Part shown: positions 1 through 4,863 of the stretch, in pieces | Layout of the letters: the number at the start of each line of letters is the position of its first letter | Position numbering within the stretch: position 1 is the stretch's first letter | Origin: JAWXUT01 sp044426075 | Lineage (GTDB): Bacteria; Bacillota; Clostridia; Christensenellales; DTU072 | DNA: 5,094 bases | Direction: 5' to 3' | Assembly (NCBI GenBank): GCA_044426075.1 | Contig: JAWXUT010000116.1 | Span: 1-5,094, forward strand | Position numbers and translations under genes: made by a program | Notes under the pieces: model-generated | What the model saw: the letters and a program-made list of their open reading frames with translations, nothing else | Told to the model about the DNA's origin: nothing | Databases searched by the model: none

Positions 1-114
1 CGCCACCTTATCGCAAGTTTGGGTTATTTCTATTGTTTGTTTCATTCAAATATCAAGGACACGACGATGTTAACTTTGTAAAATTACGTTTGTTATTGCC
101 AATAATTTTAATAT

Positions 115-179
115 GGATGCGGGCGTCAGAGGACTACCACCCTACGATTATATGATTTATCCGTGACGCAAACAACGGC
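115..179. repeat. Intergenic repeat, copy A
   Basis: This is the first of two related copies of about 65 bp. It begins GGATGCGGGCGTCAG and continues through a shared CCCTAC block, a TATGATTTATC block and an AAACAAC block. Against copy B (214-280) it shows a small indel near position 137 and scattered substitutions, so the two are diverged rather than a recent duplication. The offset between copies is 99 bp. I see no coding capacity or transposase nearby. It resembles the short GC-richer intergenic repeats found in many low-GC anaerobes, but I cannot name a family. Confidence 0.7.
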
Positions 180-200
180 GAACGAATAAACAACGGCGAG
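170..200. repeat. Short direct repeat AAACAACGGCGA, two units
   Basis: The 12-base unit AAACAACGGCGA occurs at 170-181 and again at 188-199, an 18-bp period. A related AAACAACAGC ends copy B of the larger repeat at 271-280. The first unit forms the tail of repeat copy A, so this is probably a local duplication within a decaying repeat region rather than a regulatory iteron. Confidence 0.5.
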
Positions 201-208
201 GAAATTGC

Positions 209-243
209 AAAAAGGATGCGGGCGTCAGGGGACTAACGCACCC
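209..243 (-). terminator. Possible rho-independent terminator of the Rrf2-transporter-ferredoxin operon
   Basis: Read on the minus strand, GGGTGCG (243-237) can pair with CGCATCC (220-214) with one G-U wobble, and five T residues (213-209) follow at once. The loop holds a smaller inner pairing. It lies about 137 nt past the stop codon of the last operon gene and is part of intergenic repeat copy B. Copy A lacks both the full stem and the T run. The stem is short and the distance long, so this is a moderate call. Confidence 0.4.
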
Positions 244-280
244 TACAATCTTATGATTTATCAGTTACATAAACAACAGC
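214..280. repeat. Intergenic repeat, copy B
   Basis: This is the second copy of the repeat described at 115-179. It shares the opening GGATGCGGGCGTCAG and the ACCCTAC, TTATGATTTATC and AAACAAC blocks. It differs by a short insertion (ACGC) and about ten substitutions. The stretch 281-379 that follows holds only short AATTTCA motifs (332, 349, 372) and a small GCAAC/GTTGC hairpin. I find no gene in 1-379. Confidence 0.7.
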
Positions 281-379
281 ATTTATATAATTTTATCCAT
301 AATTCGCGCAAGCGACTTTCATTTGCTTGCAAATTTCATTCCGTTAGAAATTTCACTGGCAACGGAGTTGCAATTTCAT

Positions 380-1042
380 TTATTGCAATACTGCATTTAC
401 AGGACAATTTATTACACAATCGCCACATTCATCGCAGCGTGATGGATCAATTGTAAAGCCGTTATTGTCACAAGATATTGCTTTAAATGAACAATTTTGC
501 TGGCATATTCCGCATTTTATACATTTATCTTGGTTTATTTTGAGTCCTCTTGGGGCTGGGCTTGCGCCATTATATGCAAAATATGTTCTATCAAGTTTGT
601 TTTCTCTTATGCGTGCAGTAAAATCGTAATCATAAATTTCACCCGCTCCGCTTTCAATACAAAATACAACCATTGCATTGTATTTTTGTTGGTCGGCTAT
701 GCAAAAGTTGAATATTGGATTGTTTTTATCTATAATTTCTTGCATAGGAACTTCTCGTACTTTGCCAGTCAGTCTAATTGTATAGCCGTCATTAAAGGTA
801 GGTTTTCCATTTTCATCGTGTACAACATTTGCACTCGCGCTCATGCCACAAATAGAAACATAGCCGTTTTCTTTAAGCTGTCTGTAAAATTGCTTTGTAT
901 ACATTGTCATAAAATATATACCTTTGTCATCATAACCGCGAAGGTGGGCTATTCTTGTTTGCGGGCAGTGATTCTCGTCAACTGTTGCAAACGTTAGGCA
1001 TCCTATGCTATCAAAAGCTTCATAAATTTGTTTAATTTGCAT
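380..1042 (-). CDS. Flavin split-barrel (pyridoxamine 5'-phosphate oxidase-like) protein with C-terminal 2[4Fe-4S] ferredoxin domain
   Basis: The 220-residue protein has two parts. Residues about 1-145 look like the FMN-binding split barrel of the pyridoxamine 5'-phosphate oxidase-like family (LTFATVDENHCPQTR, then GIYFMTMYTKQFYRQL, then YTIRLTGKVREV). Residues about 165-220 form a bacterial 2[4Fe-4S] ferredoxin domain with two CX2CX2CX3C motifs: Cys174/177/180/184 and Cys203/206/209/213. The usual Pro after the fourth Cys is Ser in the first motif and present in the second. No signal peptide is seen, so it should be cytosolic. Such fusions are inferred to be flavin/iron-sulfur oxidoreductases passing electrons between FMN and the clusters; the substrate is unknown. 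The ATG follows AGGAG (1051-1055) with 8-nt spacing and lies 15 nt after the transporter's TAG, so it is the last gene of the operon. It is in the same frame as the transporter. The stop is TAA. Confidence 0.9.
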   Translation of the reverse strand: MQIKQIYEAFDSIGCLTFATVDENHCPQTRIAHLRGYDDKGIYFMTMYTKQFYRQLKENGYVSICGMSASANVVHDENGKPTFNDGYTIRLTGKVREVPMQEIIDKNNPIFNFCIADQQKYNAMVVFCIESGAGEIYDYDFTARIRENKLDRTYFAYNGASPAPRGLKINQDKCIKCGICQQNCSFKAISCDNNGFTIDPSRCDECGDCVINCPVNAVLQ

Positions 1043-1057
1043 TATACATTCTCCTAA

Positions 1058-1498
1058 CTAAATAACTAGTCCTGCAATAAAATACAAAACTGCGGAAATC
1101 CCAACTGCCAGTGCGGTGTAGGGAATTTGTGTTTTGAAGTGGTCAATTGGGTCTATACCTATCATTGAAGAAGTCATAATAACCGTGTCGGAAATCACTG
1201 AATTTTGGTCACCAAACACGCTTCCAGATATAATTGCGCCCGTTAAAAGCACAATTGCTGCTTCATTGCCAAGTGCCATTGGGATAATTAAAGGAATCAT
1301 TAAAAGAACCGTTCCCGCACTTGTTCCCGTGCAAAAAGCTATTATCGCAGACAATAGTAATGCAAGCACTGGTAGCAATGCTGAAGGCAAGTTTGCAGTT
1401 ATAAGCACAAGATAGTTGGCCGTGCCTAGATAGCCAATCATAGACGAAAACCCAAAAGCTACTATCAGCAATATAGTTACCTCTAGCATATCTTTCAT
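1058..1498 (-). CDS. NhaC-family antiporter, C-terminal part (separated by an in-frame TAG)
   Basis: The 146 residues match the C-terminal third of the NhaC-type Na+/H+ antiporter family. They contain FCTGTSAGT (55-63), SGSVFGDQNSVISDT (91-105) and a DHFKTQIPY segment (119-127), all family hallmarks, within four or five hydrophobic helices that end at the C terminus. The open frame continues upstream through CFDG to the TAG at 1511-1513, so this is the same reading frame as the N-terminal part. Read together they give 452 codons, close to the usual family size of about 450-490. As a separate protein it would start at ATG 1498, 12 nt after the TAG, with no good Shine-Dalgarno sequence. A short GGGA lies near the next ATG, at codon 4. 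It is therefore either half of a disrupted transporter, a product of readthrough, or a reinitiated half. The gene ends in TAG. Confidence 0.8.
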   Translation of the reverse strand: MKDMLEVTILLIVAFGFSSMIGYLGTANYLVLITANLPSALLPVLALLLSAIIAFCTGTSAGTVLLMIPLIIPMALGNEAAIVLLTGAIISGSVFGDQNSVISDTVIMTSSMIGIDPIDHFKTQIPYTALAVGISAVLYFIAGLVI

Positions 1499-1510
1499 CC
1501 CGTCAAAACA

Positions 1511-1513
1511 CTA
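1511..1513 (-). other. In-frame TAG (amber) codon within the NhaC-family reading frame
   Basis: On the minus strand the frame reads CAA-TAG-TGT-TTT-GAC-GGG-ATG: Ile-Gln, stop, Cys-Phe-Asp-Gly-Met. Twelve bases separate the stop from the next ATG, so no frameshift is involved. One base change would restore Gln, Lys, Glu, Trp, Tyr, Ser or Leu. I see no obvious stable stem-loop directly 3' that would mark a programmed readthrough site. Confidence 0.9.
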
Positions 1514-2416
1514 TTGTATTGACTGCGAAACTTTGGATATTTTTTGAATTGAATAAAAAATTACGCTAAATGCAATTGCAATAATACCGCCTAAAAACAC
1601 CGAAATTGAGCCGTCACCGTTCATAATATTGCCACCACCCGTTATAAGCAATAGTGCAAAAATTGATACAACTAACACAACTAGCGGAACAATCATATTT
1701 TTAGCCTTGCCCTCAAGGGTTCCTTCGCTGTCATATTTATATTGACTTAAAATTTCTTCTTCTGTCTTTTTTTTGCCAAATTCGCGCTTAAAAACCACTG
1801 ATGAAAAAATGATAATCATTAATATTATGGTATAAAATTGAAAAGGCACAGCACGAAGCGTAAGTTCAAAACCATTGGTTATGCCCTCAACATTGTTCAA
1901 TGCGCCTGATACAAGTGCCGCTGCTCCACCAAAGGGAATTATCCACGCAATCGGAGAAGATGTTGAATTGCAAATTAATCCAAGCCTATCTTTACTCAAC
2001 TTGTTTTGATAAAAAAGTGGTCTTCCTACAAGCGCTGTTGTTGCAACAGAACTCGTTGCGTCAACAAACATCAAAATTCCAATAAGCATAACAAATAATT
2101 GCGCACTAACCTTAGAATTCGCTTTTTCTTTACGGCTACTCAAATACAAAATAAGGCCATTAAGCCCGCCGCTATGCCTCATTAATCCGAGCAATCCGCC
2201 AACAAGCATAACAAAGAAAATAACCATAACATTAGAAGAACTTTCAAAAACTCCAACAACAGAGTTTAGTGCCATTAGCGTTTCGCCCTCTGCTATCAAA
2301 ATAATAACAGAACCCGTTAGTAGCCCCGCAATTATAGATACAAACGCATTTTTAGATACAACAATTAACGCCAACACAACTATTATAGGTATTAATGATA
2401 CAAATCCATAATCCAT
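1511..2416 (-). CDS. NhaC-family antiporter, N-terminal part (301 residues)
   Basis: The protein is very hydrophobic, with about eight predicted helices near residues 4-21, 24-42, 62-80, 104-130, 155-172, 190-209, 240-258 and 270-290. FVDATSSVATTALVGRPL (117-134) and STSSPIAWIIPFGG (151-164) fit the NhaC-type antiporter family. A charged cytoplasmic loop lies at about 210-240. I chose ATG 2416 over the GTG at 2428: AGGGGGTGG (2433-2425) is 8 nt before the ATG but runs into the GTG. The start is one base after the TAA of the Rrf2 gene, which suggests translational coupling. Translation ends at TAG 1511-1513, before the last third of the family domain. Without the C-terminal motifs this part alone is unlikely to transport, unless the two halves assemble. 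Confidence 0.85.
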   Translation of the reverse strand: MDYGFVSLIPIIVVLALIVVSKNAFVSIIAGLLTGSVIILIAEGETLMALNSVVGVFESSSNVMVIFFVMLVGGLLGLMRHSGGLNGLILYLSSRKEKANSKVSAQLFVMLIGILMFVDATSSVATTALVGRPLFYQNKLSKDRLGLICNSTSSPIAWIIPFGGAAALVSGALNNVEGITNGFELTLRAVPFQFYTIILMIIIFSSVVFKREFGKKKTEEEILSQYKYDSEGTLEGKAKNMIVPLVVLVVSIFALLLITGGGNIMNGDGSISVFLGGIIAIAFSVIFYSIQKISKVSQSIQ

Positions 2417-2417
2417 A

Positions 2418-2858
2418 TTAATTGCCACCCCCTATCTCAATTTGTTTTAAATCACCAGCAATGTCCGATAGTTTTTGCTTTTTCATATTACTTTCAAGTT
2501 CGCTTTGAAGATTGTCAAACCTATCGTCCAACAAGTTGTGAATATTTGCGCCAACGGGACAACGTTCATTTGGATTAGTATGGAACCCAAAAATGCTCTT
2601 TTCCGCACATTCCACACCCTTATAAATATCATACATTGAAATTTTATCTAGCCTTTTAGCCAATTCAATGCCCTTATTTCTATCAGTTATAGTGGTTATT
2701 CCCTCATGTTTTAGCCCAACTAAAATTTGGCGCACCATAACTGGGTTAACCGACAAACTCCCCGACAAAAACTCCGAGGTTACTTTGTATTCTCCAGCAA
2801 AACGATCTATTGCAATAACAATATGTATGCCCATAGCAAGTTTAGACGATATTTTCAT
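2418..2858 (-). CDS. Rrf2-family transcriptional regulator (YwnA-like)
   Basis: The 146-residue protein opens with MKISSKLAMGIHIVIAID, the typical Rrf2 start. It continues through a winged helix-turn-helix (about 1-65, with VTSEFLSGSLSVNPVMVRQIL as the DNA-reading part) and a helical dimerisation region. The FHTNPNERCPVGANI segment (92-106) resembles the B. subtilis YwnA subgroup. It has only two Cys, 84 and 100, so it lacks the three-Cys [2Fe-2S] set of IscR. Sensing by thiol oxidation or another ligand is possible but unproven. The start at ATG 2858 is set by AAAGGAG (2874-2868) at 9-nt spacing. A longer frame to a GTG at 2936 would run across the promoter and is rejected. It is the first gene of the operon and probably controls its own promoter. 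Confidence 0.9.
   Translation of the reverse strand: MKISSKLAMGIHIVIAIDRFAGEYKVTSEFLSGSLSVNPVMVRQILVGLKHEGITTITDRNKGIELAKRLDKISMYDIYKGVECAEKSIFGFHTNPNERCPVGANIHNLLDDRFDNLQSELESNMKKQKLSDIAGDLKQIEIGGGN
2425..2433 (-). promoter_or_regulatory. Ribosome binding site that sets the transporter start at 2416
   Basis: AGGGGGTGG on the minus strand lies 8 nt before ATG 2416, inside the last codons of the Rrf2 gene. It overlaps the alternative GTG at 2428, which therefore cannot use it. Confidence 0.7.
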
Positions 2859-2867
2859 ATTAGAAAA

Positions 2868-2874
2868 CTCCTTT
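2868..2874 (-). promoter_or_regulatory. Ribosome binding site of the Rrf2 gene
   Basis: AAAGGAG on the minus strand, 9 nt before ATG 2858. It settles the start and rules out the longer upstream frame. Confidence 0.85.
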
Positions 2875-2881
2875 GTAACTT

Positions 2882-2900
2882 TATAATTTACACTATTATA
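2882..2900. promoter_or_regulatory. Candidate operator at the Rrf2 promoter
   Basis: An inverted repeat, TATAAT (2882-2887) and ATTATA (2895-2900), with a 7-bp spacer covers the -10 box and the probable transcription start. Rrf2 proteins bind AT-rich palindromes of about this size, so autoregulation is plausible. The arms are only 6 bp and are made of -10-like sequence, so chance is a real alternative. Confidence 0.35.
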
Positions 2901-2923
2901 TATCATAACAGAACCATTGTCAA
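2895..2923 (-). promoter_or_regulatory. Sigma-A promoter of the Rrf2-transporter-ferredoxin operon
   Basis: On the minus strand, TTGACA (2923-2918) and TATAAT (2900-2895) are perfect consensus boxes with a 17-bp spacer. Transcription would begin near 2888, giving a leader of about 30 nt that carries the ribosome binding site at 2874-2868. No other promoter of this quality lies within the operon. Confidence 0.85.
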
Positions 2924-2969
2924 GCACTTTAACCACTGTAAAAAATAAACTTACAATCCCCCACCCTAA

Positions 2970-3022
2970 AATAAAGCACGCAGTTTGTTTAGTGCGTGCT
3001 TTATGTGTTTTGTGTTTATGTT
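2970..3022. repeat. 53-bp direct repeat, left copy (flanks the AbiE module)
   Basis: This copy matches 4751-4803 over 53 bases with one difference (G at 2987, T at 4768). It includes a perfect 12-bp stem, a 10-base loop and a T/G-rich tail GTGTTTTGTGTTTATGTT. Similarity stops sharply at both ends. The two copies are in direct orientation, 1781 bp apart start to start, and enclose the AbiE module. Confidence 0.95.
2971..3004 (-). terminator. Rho-independent terminator of the abiE operon
   Basis: The arms ATAAAGCACGCA (2971-2982) and TGCGTGCTTTAT (2993-3004) form a perfect 12-bp stem with a 10-nt loop. On the minus strand the stem runs into a T-rich stretch (TTTATTTTAGG). It lies 64 nt past the toxin stop codon and upstream of the Rrf2 promoter, so it separates the two transcription units. 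T-rich sequence on the other side means it could also act in the plus direction. Confidence 0.7.
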
Positions 3023-3067
3023 ACAATTTAAAGGCAATCTGAATTCTACTTGATTGTTGGTTATAAA

Positions 3068-3973
3068 TCAAACTTTATGCAAAATATCAATTATTTTATC
3101 AATTACTTTCACAGATTCTTCATAAGAAACATCCTCAAAAAGCAAGTTGTTTGTTATGTTATTGTAGTCGCTTTTATAAAAACTTTTTTCTTTAATTATA
3201 TTTAAGCAACTGATTATATTAAAGCCTTCTTGAGCAGACAAATTCACCCTTGGAGCTAGTTTCTTTCTATCTATTCTAACATCCTCAAATAGCTTATAAA
3301 ATTTGTCATTCACCTCAATATCACTTACTAATTTATGCAAGTCATACAAATGGCGAGAATTTCTCTCCGCCTCTTTTCTTAAAAAATAATCACATATTGC
3401 AAAAGTTTTGTCTATAAAGGTTCTATCTTTGCTCTGCACATTTATATTAAAAGGTGTTGTGTTGTAATCTTTTAATATGTCTAATCGCCCTATCTCTTTT
3501 AAGTATAAGTAAATATAATTATAAACAAAACACTTTTCTTTTGGATAGCTTTTTACTGAAAAGAAAGTTTCTATTTTAATCTTATTAGAAAAAGTATTAT
3601 TATCTAGCTTTCCAATATAGGTATTATTTTTTCTTCCACTCTTAAAGTCTTCAATGTTTGTTATTTCAAACTCAAGCTCTTGTATCAAATTCAGAACCTT
3701 TCTATTTAGCTCTTTTAGTTTGCCAACAGTTAAGCTATCGTTCTCTTCTATTGTCAAATCAATGTCTTCTGAATAGCGATTTATCTTTCTGAAACACTTG
3801 CTCAAACTAGTGCCACCCTTAAATATAATATTTGGAACACCTTCAACAATGGCTTTCAGCACATATGAAACAAAATAATCGTGCTTTATTATGTCAACAT
3901 CAATTTTATAATGATTAGATGCTAGCATTGATAGTTCAGTGAACAATTCACTTTCTTTATGCAAAATTTTCAT
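3068..3973 (-). CDS. abiEii: AbiEii/AbiGii-family nucleotidyltransferase toxin
   Basis: The 301-residue protein has the nucleotidyltransferase signature of AbiEii toxins. FKGGTSLSK (51-59) is the nucleotide-binding loop and RYSEDIDLTI (67-76 region) carries the metal-binding acidic pair. KIKIETFF (131-138) supplies the likely third acidic residue, Glu135, and RHLYDLHKL (207-215) is the downstream conserved helix. All key residues look present, so it should be active. Family members transfer nucleotides to RNA; MenT relatives act on the 3' end of tRNA and stop translation. The target of this protein is not known. The start at ATG 3973 follows AAAGGAG by 10 nt; a TTG at 3982 is too close to that site. 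The start overlaps the antitoxin gene by 17 nt, typical of co-translated pairs. The stop is TGA. Confidence 0.9.
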   Translation of the reverse strand: MKILHKESELFTELSMLASNHYKIDVDIIKHDYFVSYVLKAIVEGVPNIIFKGGTSLSKCFRKINRYSEDIDLTIEENDSLTVGKLKELNRKVLNLIQELEFEITNIEDFKSGRKNNTYIGKLDNNTFSNKIKIETFFSVKSYPKEKCFVYNYIYLYLKEIGRLDILKDYNTTPFNINVQSKDRTFIDKTFAICDYFLRKEAERNSRHLYDLHKLVSDIEVNDKFYKLFEDVRIDRKKLAPRVNLSAQEGFNIISCLNIIKEKSFYKSDYNNITNNLLFEDVSYEESVKVIDKIIDILHKV

Positions 3974-4589
3974 TGATAGCAAACTCCTTTAATATGATTT
4001 TTGCGACACTAGCAGGATAATAATCCACATACTTAATTATGTCAGTCGCTGTAATTTTATTTGCATATTCCGCAATGAGTTTCTCTGTGACTTTGCTTTT
4101 TTCTGTGTCTGCATATTTGTATGCAATTCTCACAACATCAAGAAACTCTAACACATCTTTATTCTTATTTGTAATCTCAAAGAATGGTTTTCTGACAATG
4201 ACCTTTTGTCCGCAAAAGTTTATTTGTCTTTTTCTTGATGATTCAAAATTGCTCACCACTTCTCTAATATTGGGCATTTGATTACATATATTCAGCTTAT
4301 ATAGCTTTGTCATCCCTGAATAGTATCCATATTGCTTGCTTTCTCCTTGCATAAATTTCTTCGTTATTGCTTGCTCAAAATCTATCGGCAAAACCCCGCC
4401 AACAATAGCGGTCTTTGGCATATAGTATATACCATTGCCACCACGCATCAACAGCCCCTCTTTTACGAGCCTACACAACTGTTGTCTTACATTGTCAGCT
4501 TTGAGATAATCAAAGAGCTTGTATATTTCATCGAGCAAGATAACACTAGTTTCGCTATACTTACTTTGTAAATCTGTATATATATTCAC
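3957..4589 (-). CDS. abiEi: AbiEi-family antitoxin / autorepressor
   Basis: The 210-residue protein has an N-terminal winged helix-turn-helix (about 15-60): a helical pair, then NVRQQLCRLVKEGLLMRG and the wing GNGIYYMPK (52-59). It then follows the pattern of DUF6088/AbiEi-type antitoxins, with QYGYYSGMTKLYKLNICNQ (86-104) as the conserved central part and a helical C terminus. In AbiE modules this protein neutralises the toxin and represses the promoter. Translation starts at GTG 4589, supported by AAAGGAGGT five bases upstream; the next in-frame ATG would remove the whole HTH. The gene is first in the module and overlaps the toxin gene. Two inverted repeats at its promoter fit autorepression. 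The stop is TAA. Confidence 0.87.
   Translation of the reverse strand: MNIYTDLQSKYSETSVILLDEIYKLFDYLKADNVRQQLCRLVKEGLLMRGGNGIYYMPKTAIVGGVLPIDFEQAITKKFMQGESKQYGYYSGMTKLYKLNICNQMPNIREVVSNFESSRKRQINFCGQKVIVRKPFFEITNKNKDVLEFLDVVRIAYKYADTEKSKVTEKLIAEYANKITATDIIKYVDYYPASVAKIILKEFAINENFA
3984..3990 (-). promoter_or_regulatory. Ribosome binding site of the toxin gene
   Basis: AAAGGAG on the minus strand lies inside the antitoxin reading frame, 10 nt before ATG 3973. It leaves only one base before the alternative TTG at 3982, so the ATG is preferred. Confidence 0.75.
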
Positions 4590-4594
4590 TTTGA

Positions 4595-4603
4595 ACCTCC
4601 TTT
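4595..4603 (-). promoter_or_regulatory. Ribosome binding site supporting the GTG start of the antitoxin
   Basis: AAAGGAGGT on the minus strand, five bases before GTG 4589, is close to the full anti-Shine-Dalgarno complement and supports the non-ATG start. Confidence 0.85.
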
Positions 4604-4645
4604 AAGCTATGAAGCATTACTTATATTTTTTGCTTTTGCATTTAT

Positions 4646-4665
4646 ATTATACTATATTGTATAAT
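4646..4665. promoter_or_regulatory. Candidate AbiEi operator 1 (inverted repeat over the -10 and spacer)
   Basis: ATTATAC (4646-4652) and GTATAAT (4659-4665) are a perfect 7-bp inverted repeat with a 6-bp spacer, lying over the -10 box and most of the promoter spacer. A dimer or two monomers bound here would block RNA polymerase. AbiEi proteins are known to bind inverted repeats at their own promoter. Confidence 0.55.
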
Positions 4666-4674
4666 TTTTGTCAA
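4646..4674 (-). promoter_or_regulatory. Sigma-A promoter of the abiE operon
   Basis: On the minus strand, TTGACA (4674-4669) and TATAAT (4651-4646) are perfect consensus boxes with a 17-bp spacer. Transcription would start near 4639, about 50 nt before the GTG. Such a strong promoter overlapped by palindromes suggests high expression held down by a repressor. Confidence 0.85.
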
Positions 4675-4686
4675 GATTTGTGACAA
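4668..4686. promoter_or_regulatory. Candidate AbiEi operator 2 (inverted repeat over the -35)
   Basis: TTGTCA (4668-4673) and TGACAA (4681-4686) form a perfect 6-bp inverted repeat with a 7-bp spacer, and one arm is the -35 box. Its sequence differs from operator 1, so if AbiEi binds both, recognition is loose, or one of the two is chance. Confidence 0.4.
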
Positions 4687-4717
4687 CATATTTAGCCTTC
4701 TGTGATTATATTTGAAA

Positions 4718-4742
4718 AGTAGTTTACTTTTTGTAAATTACT
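4718..4742. repeat. AT-rich inverted repeat upstream of the abiE promoter
   Basis: AGTAGTTTAC (4718-4727) and GTAAATTACT (4733-4742) pair over 10 bases with one G-U position and a T5 loop. It lies between the abiE promoter and the right copy of the 53-bp repeat. It may be a weak terminator element for the gene to the right, a further binding site, or chance. Confidence 0.45.
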
Positions 4743-4750
4743 GAGAAAAT

Positions 4751-4803
4751 AATAAAGCACGCAGTTTTTTTAGTGCGTGCTTTATGTGTTTTGTGTTTAT
4801 GTT
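4751..4803. repeat. 53-bp direct repeat, right copy (flanks the AbiE module)
   Basis: This is the partner of 2970-3022, identical except for one loop base, in the same orientation. It lies between the abiE promoter region and the surface-protein gene. Confidence 0.95.
4752..4785 (-). terminator. Terminator hairpin after the surface-protein gene
   Basis: The 12-bp stem is the same as at 2971-3004 (arms 4752-4763 and 4774-4785, 10-nt loop). On the minus strand it is followed by TTATTTTCT. It sits about 79 nt beyond the stop codon of the gene at the right edge and ahead of the abiE promoter. Confidence 0.65.
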
Positions 4804-4863
4804 GCCCTTTTAGTAAGTGAAATGGATAAATACTCTTTTCAATATGTTGTTTTCTTATTGTAT

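Larger units (their letters stand above)
1058..2416 (-). pseudogene. Complete NhaC-family transporter gene, interrupted by in-frame amber codon 302
   Basis: Read as one gene this is 452 codons plus a stop, in a single frame with one internal TAG at codon 302. Both sides of the stop carry conserved NhaC-family motifs with no loss of sequence. The family exchanges Na+ for H+, or organic acids in MleN-type members, across the cytoplasmic membrane; the substrate here cannot be told. The stop falls just after the eighth predicted helix, in the loop before the GMKDM segment that usually follows directly in relatives. A point nonsense mutation or a sequencing error explains it most simply. The absence of any other frameshift, deletion or stop argues that any inactivation is recent. 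I list the halves separately because either may be annotated as its own gene. Confidence 0.7.

Noticed and set aside
1..45. Minus-strand ATG at 45 opening a 15-codon frame (MKQTIEITQTCDKVA) to the window edge
   Set aside because: The start of a gene to the left is possible, but there is no Shine-Dalgarno sequence and no clear promoter, and 15 open codons are expected by chance.
3..155. Plus-strand frame open from the left edge for 50 codons
   Set aside because: It runs into intergenic repeat copy A, has no recognisable protein pattern, and is opposite to all supported genes.
205..456. Plus-strand 83-codon frame
   Set aside because: It begins in repeat copy B, ends antisense to the ferredoxin domain, and has no ribosome binding site or protein-like composition.
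497..997. Plus-strand 166-codon frame
   Set aside because: It lies wholly antisense to the flavin/ferredoxin gene, whose motifs are unmistakable; the Cys and hydrophobic content is a by-product of the opposite strand.
2859..2936. N-terminal extension of the Rrf2 protein from GTG 2936
   Set aside because: The extra 26 codons would cover the consensus promoter and the ribosome binding site, and Rrf2 proteins normally start at the MKISSK-type segment.
2970..3022. Repeat copies as integron attC sites around a gene cassette
   Set aside because: The stem is a perfect palindrome with no attC-type core sites (GTTRRRY / RYYYAAC) or extrahelical bases, and no integrase is visible. The module also has its own promoter.
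2970..4803. Insertion sequence or composite transposon bounded by the 53-bp repeats
   Set aside because: No transposase, no terminal inverted repeats and no short target duplication outside the copies can be seen.
4690..4803. CRISPR array or riboswitch
   Set aside because: Only two repeat copies exist, 1.8 kb apart, and no conserved aptamer pattern is recognisable in any leader.
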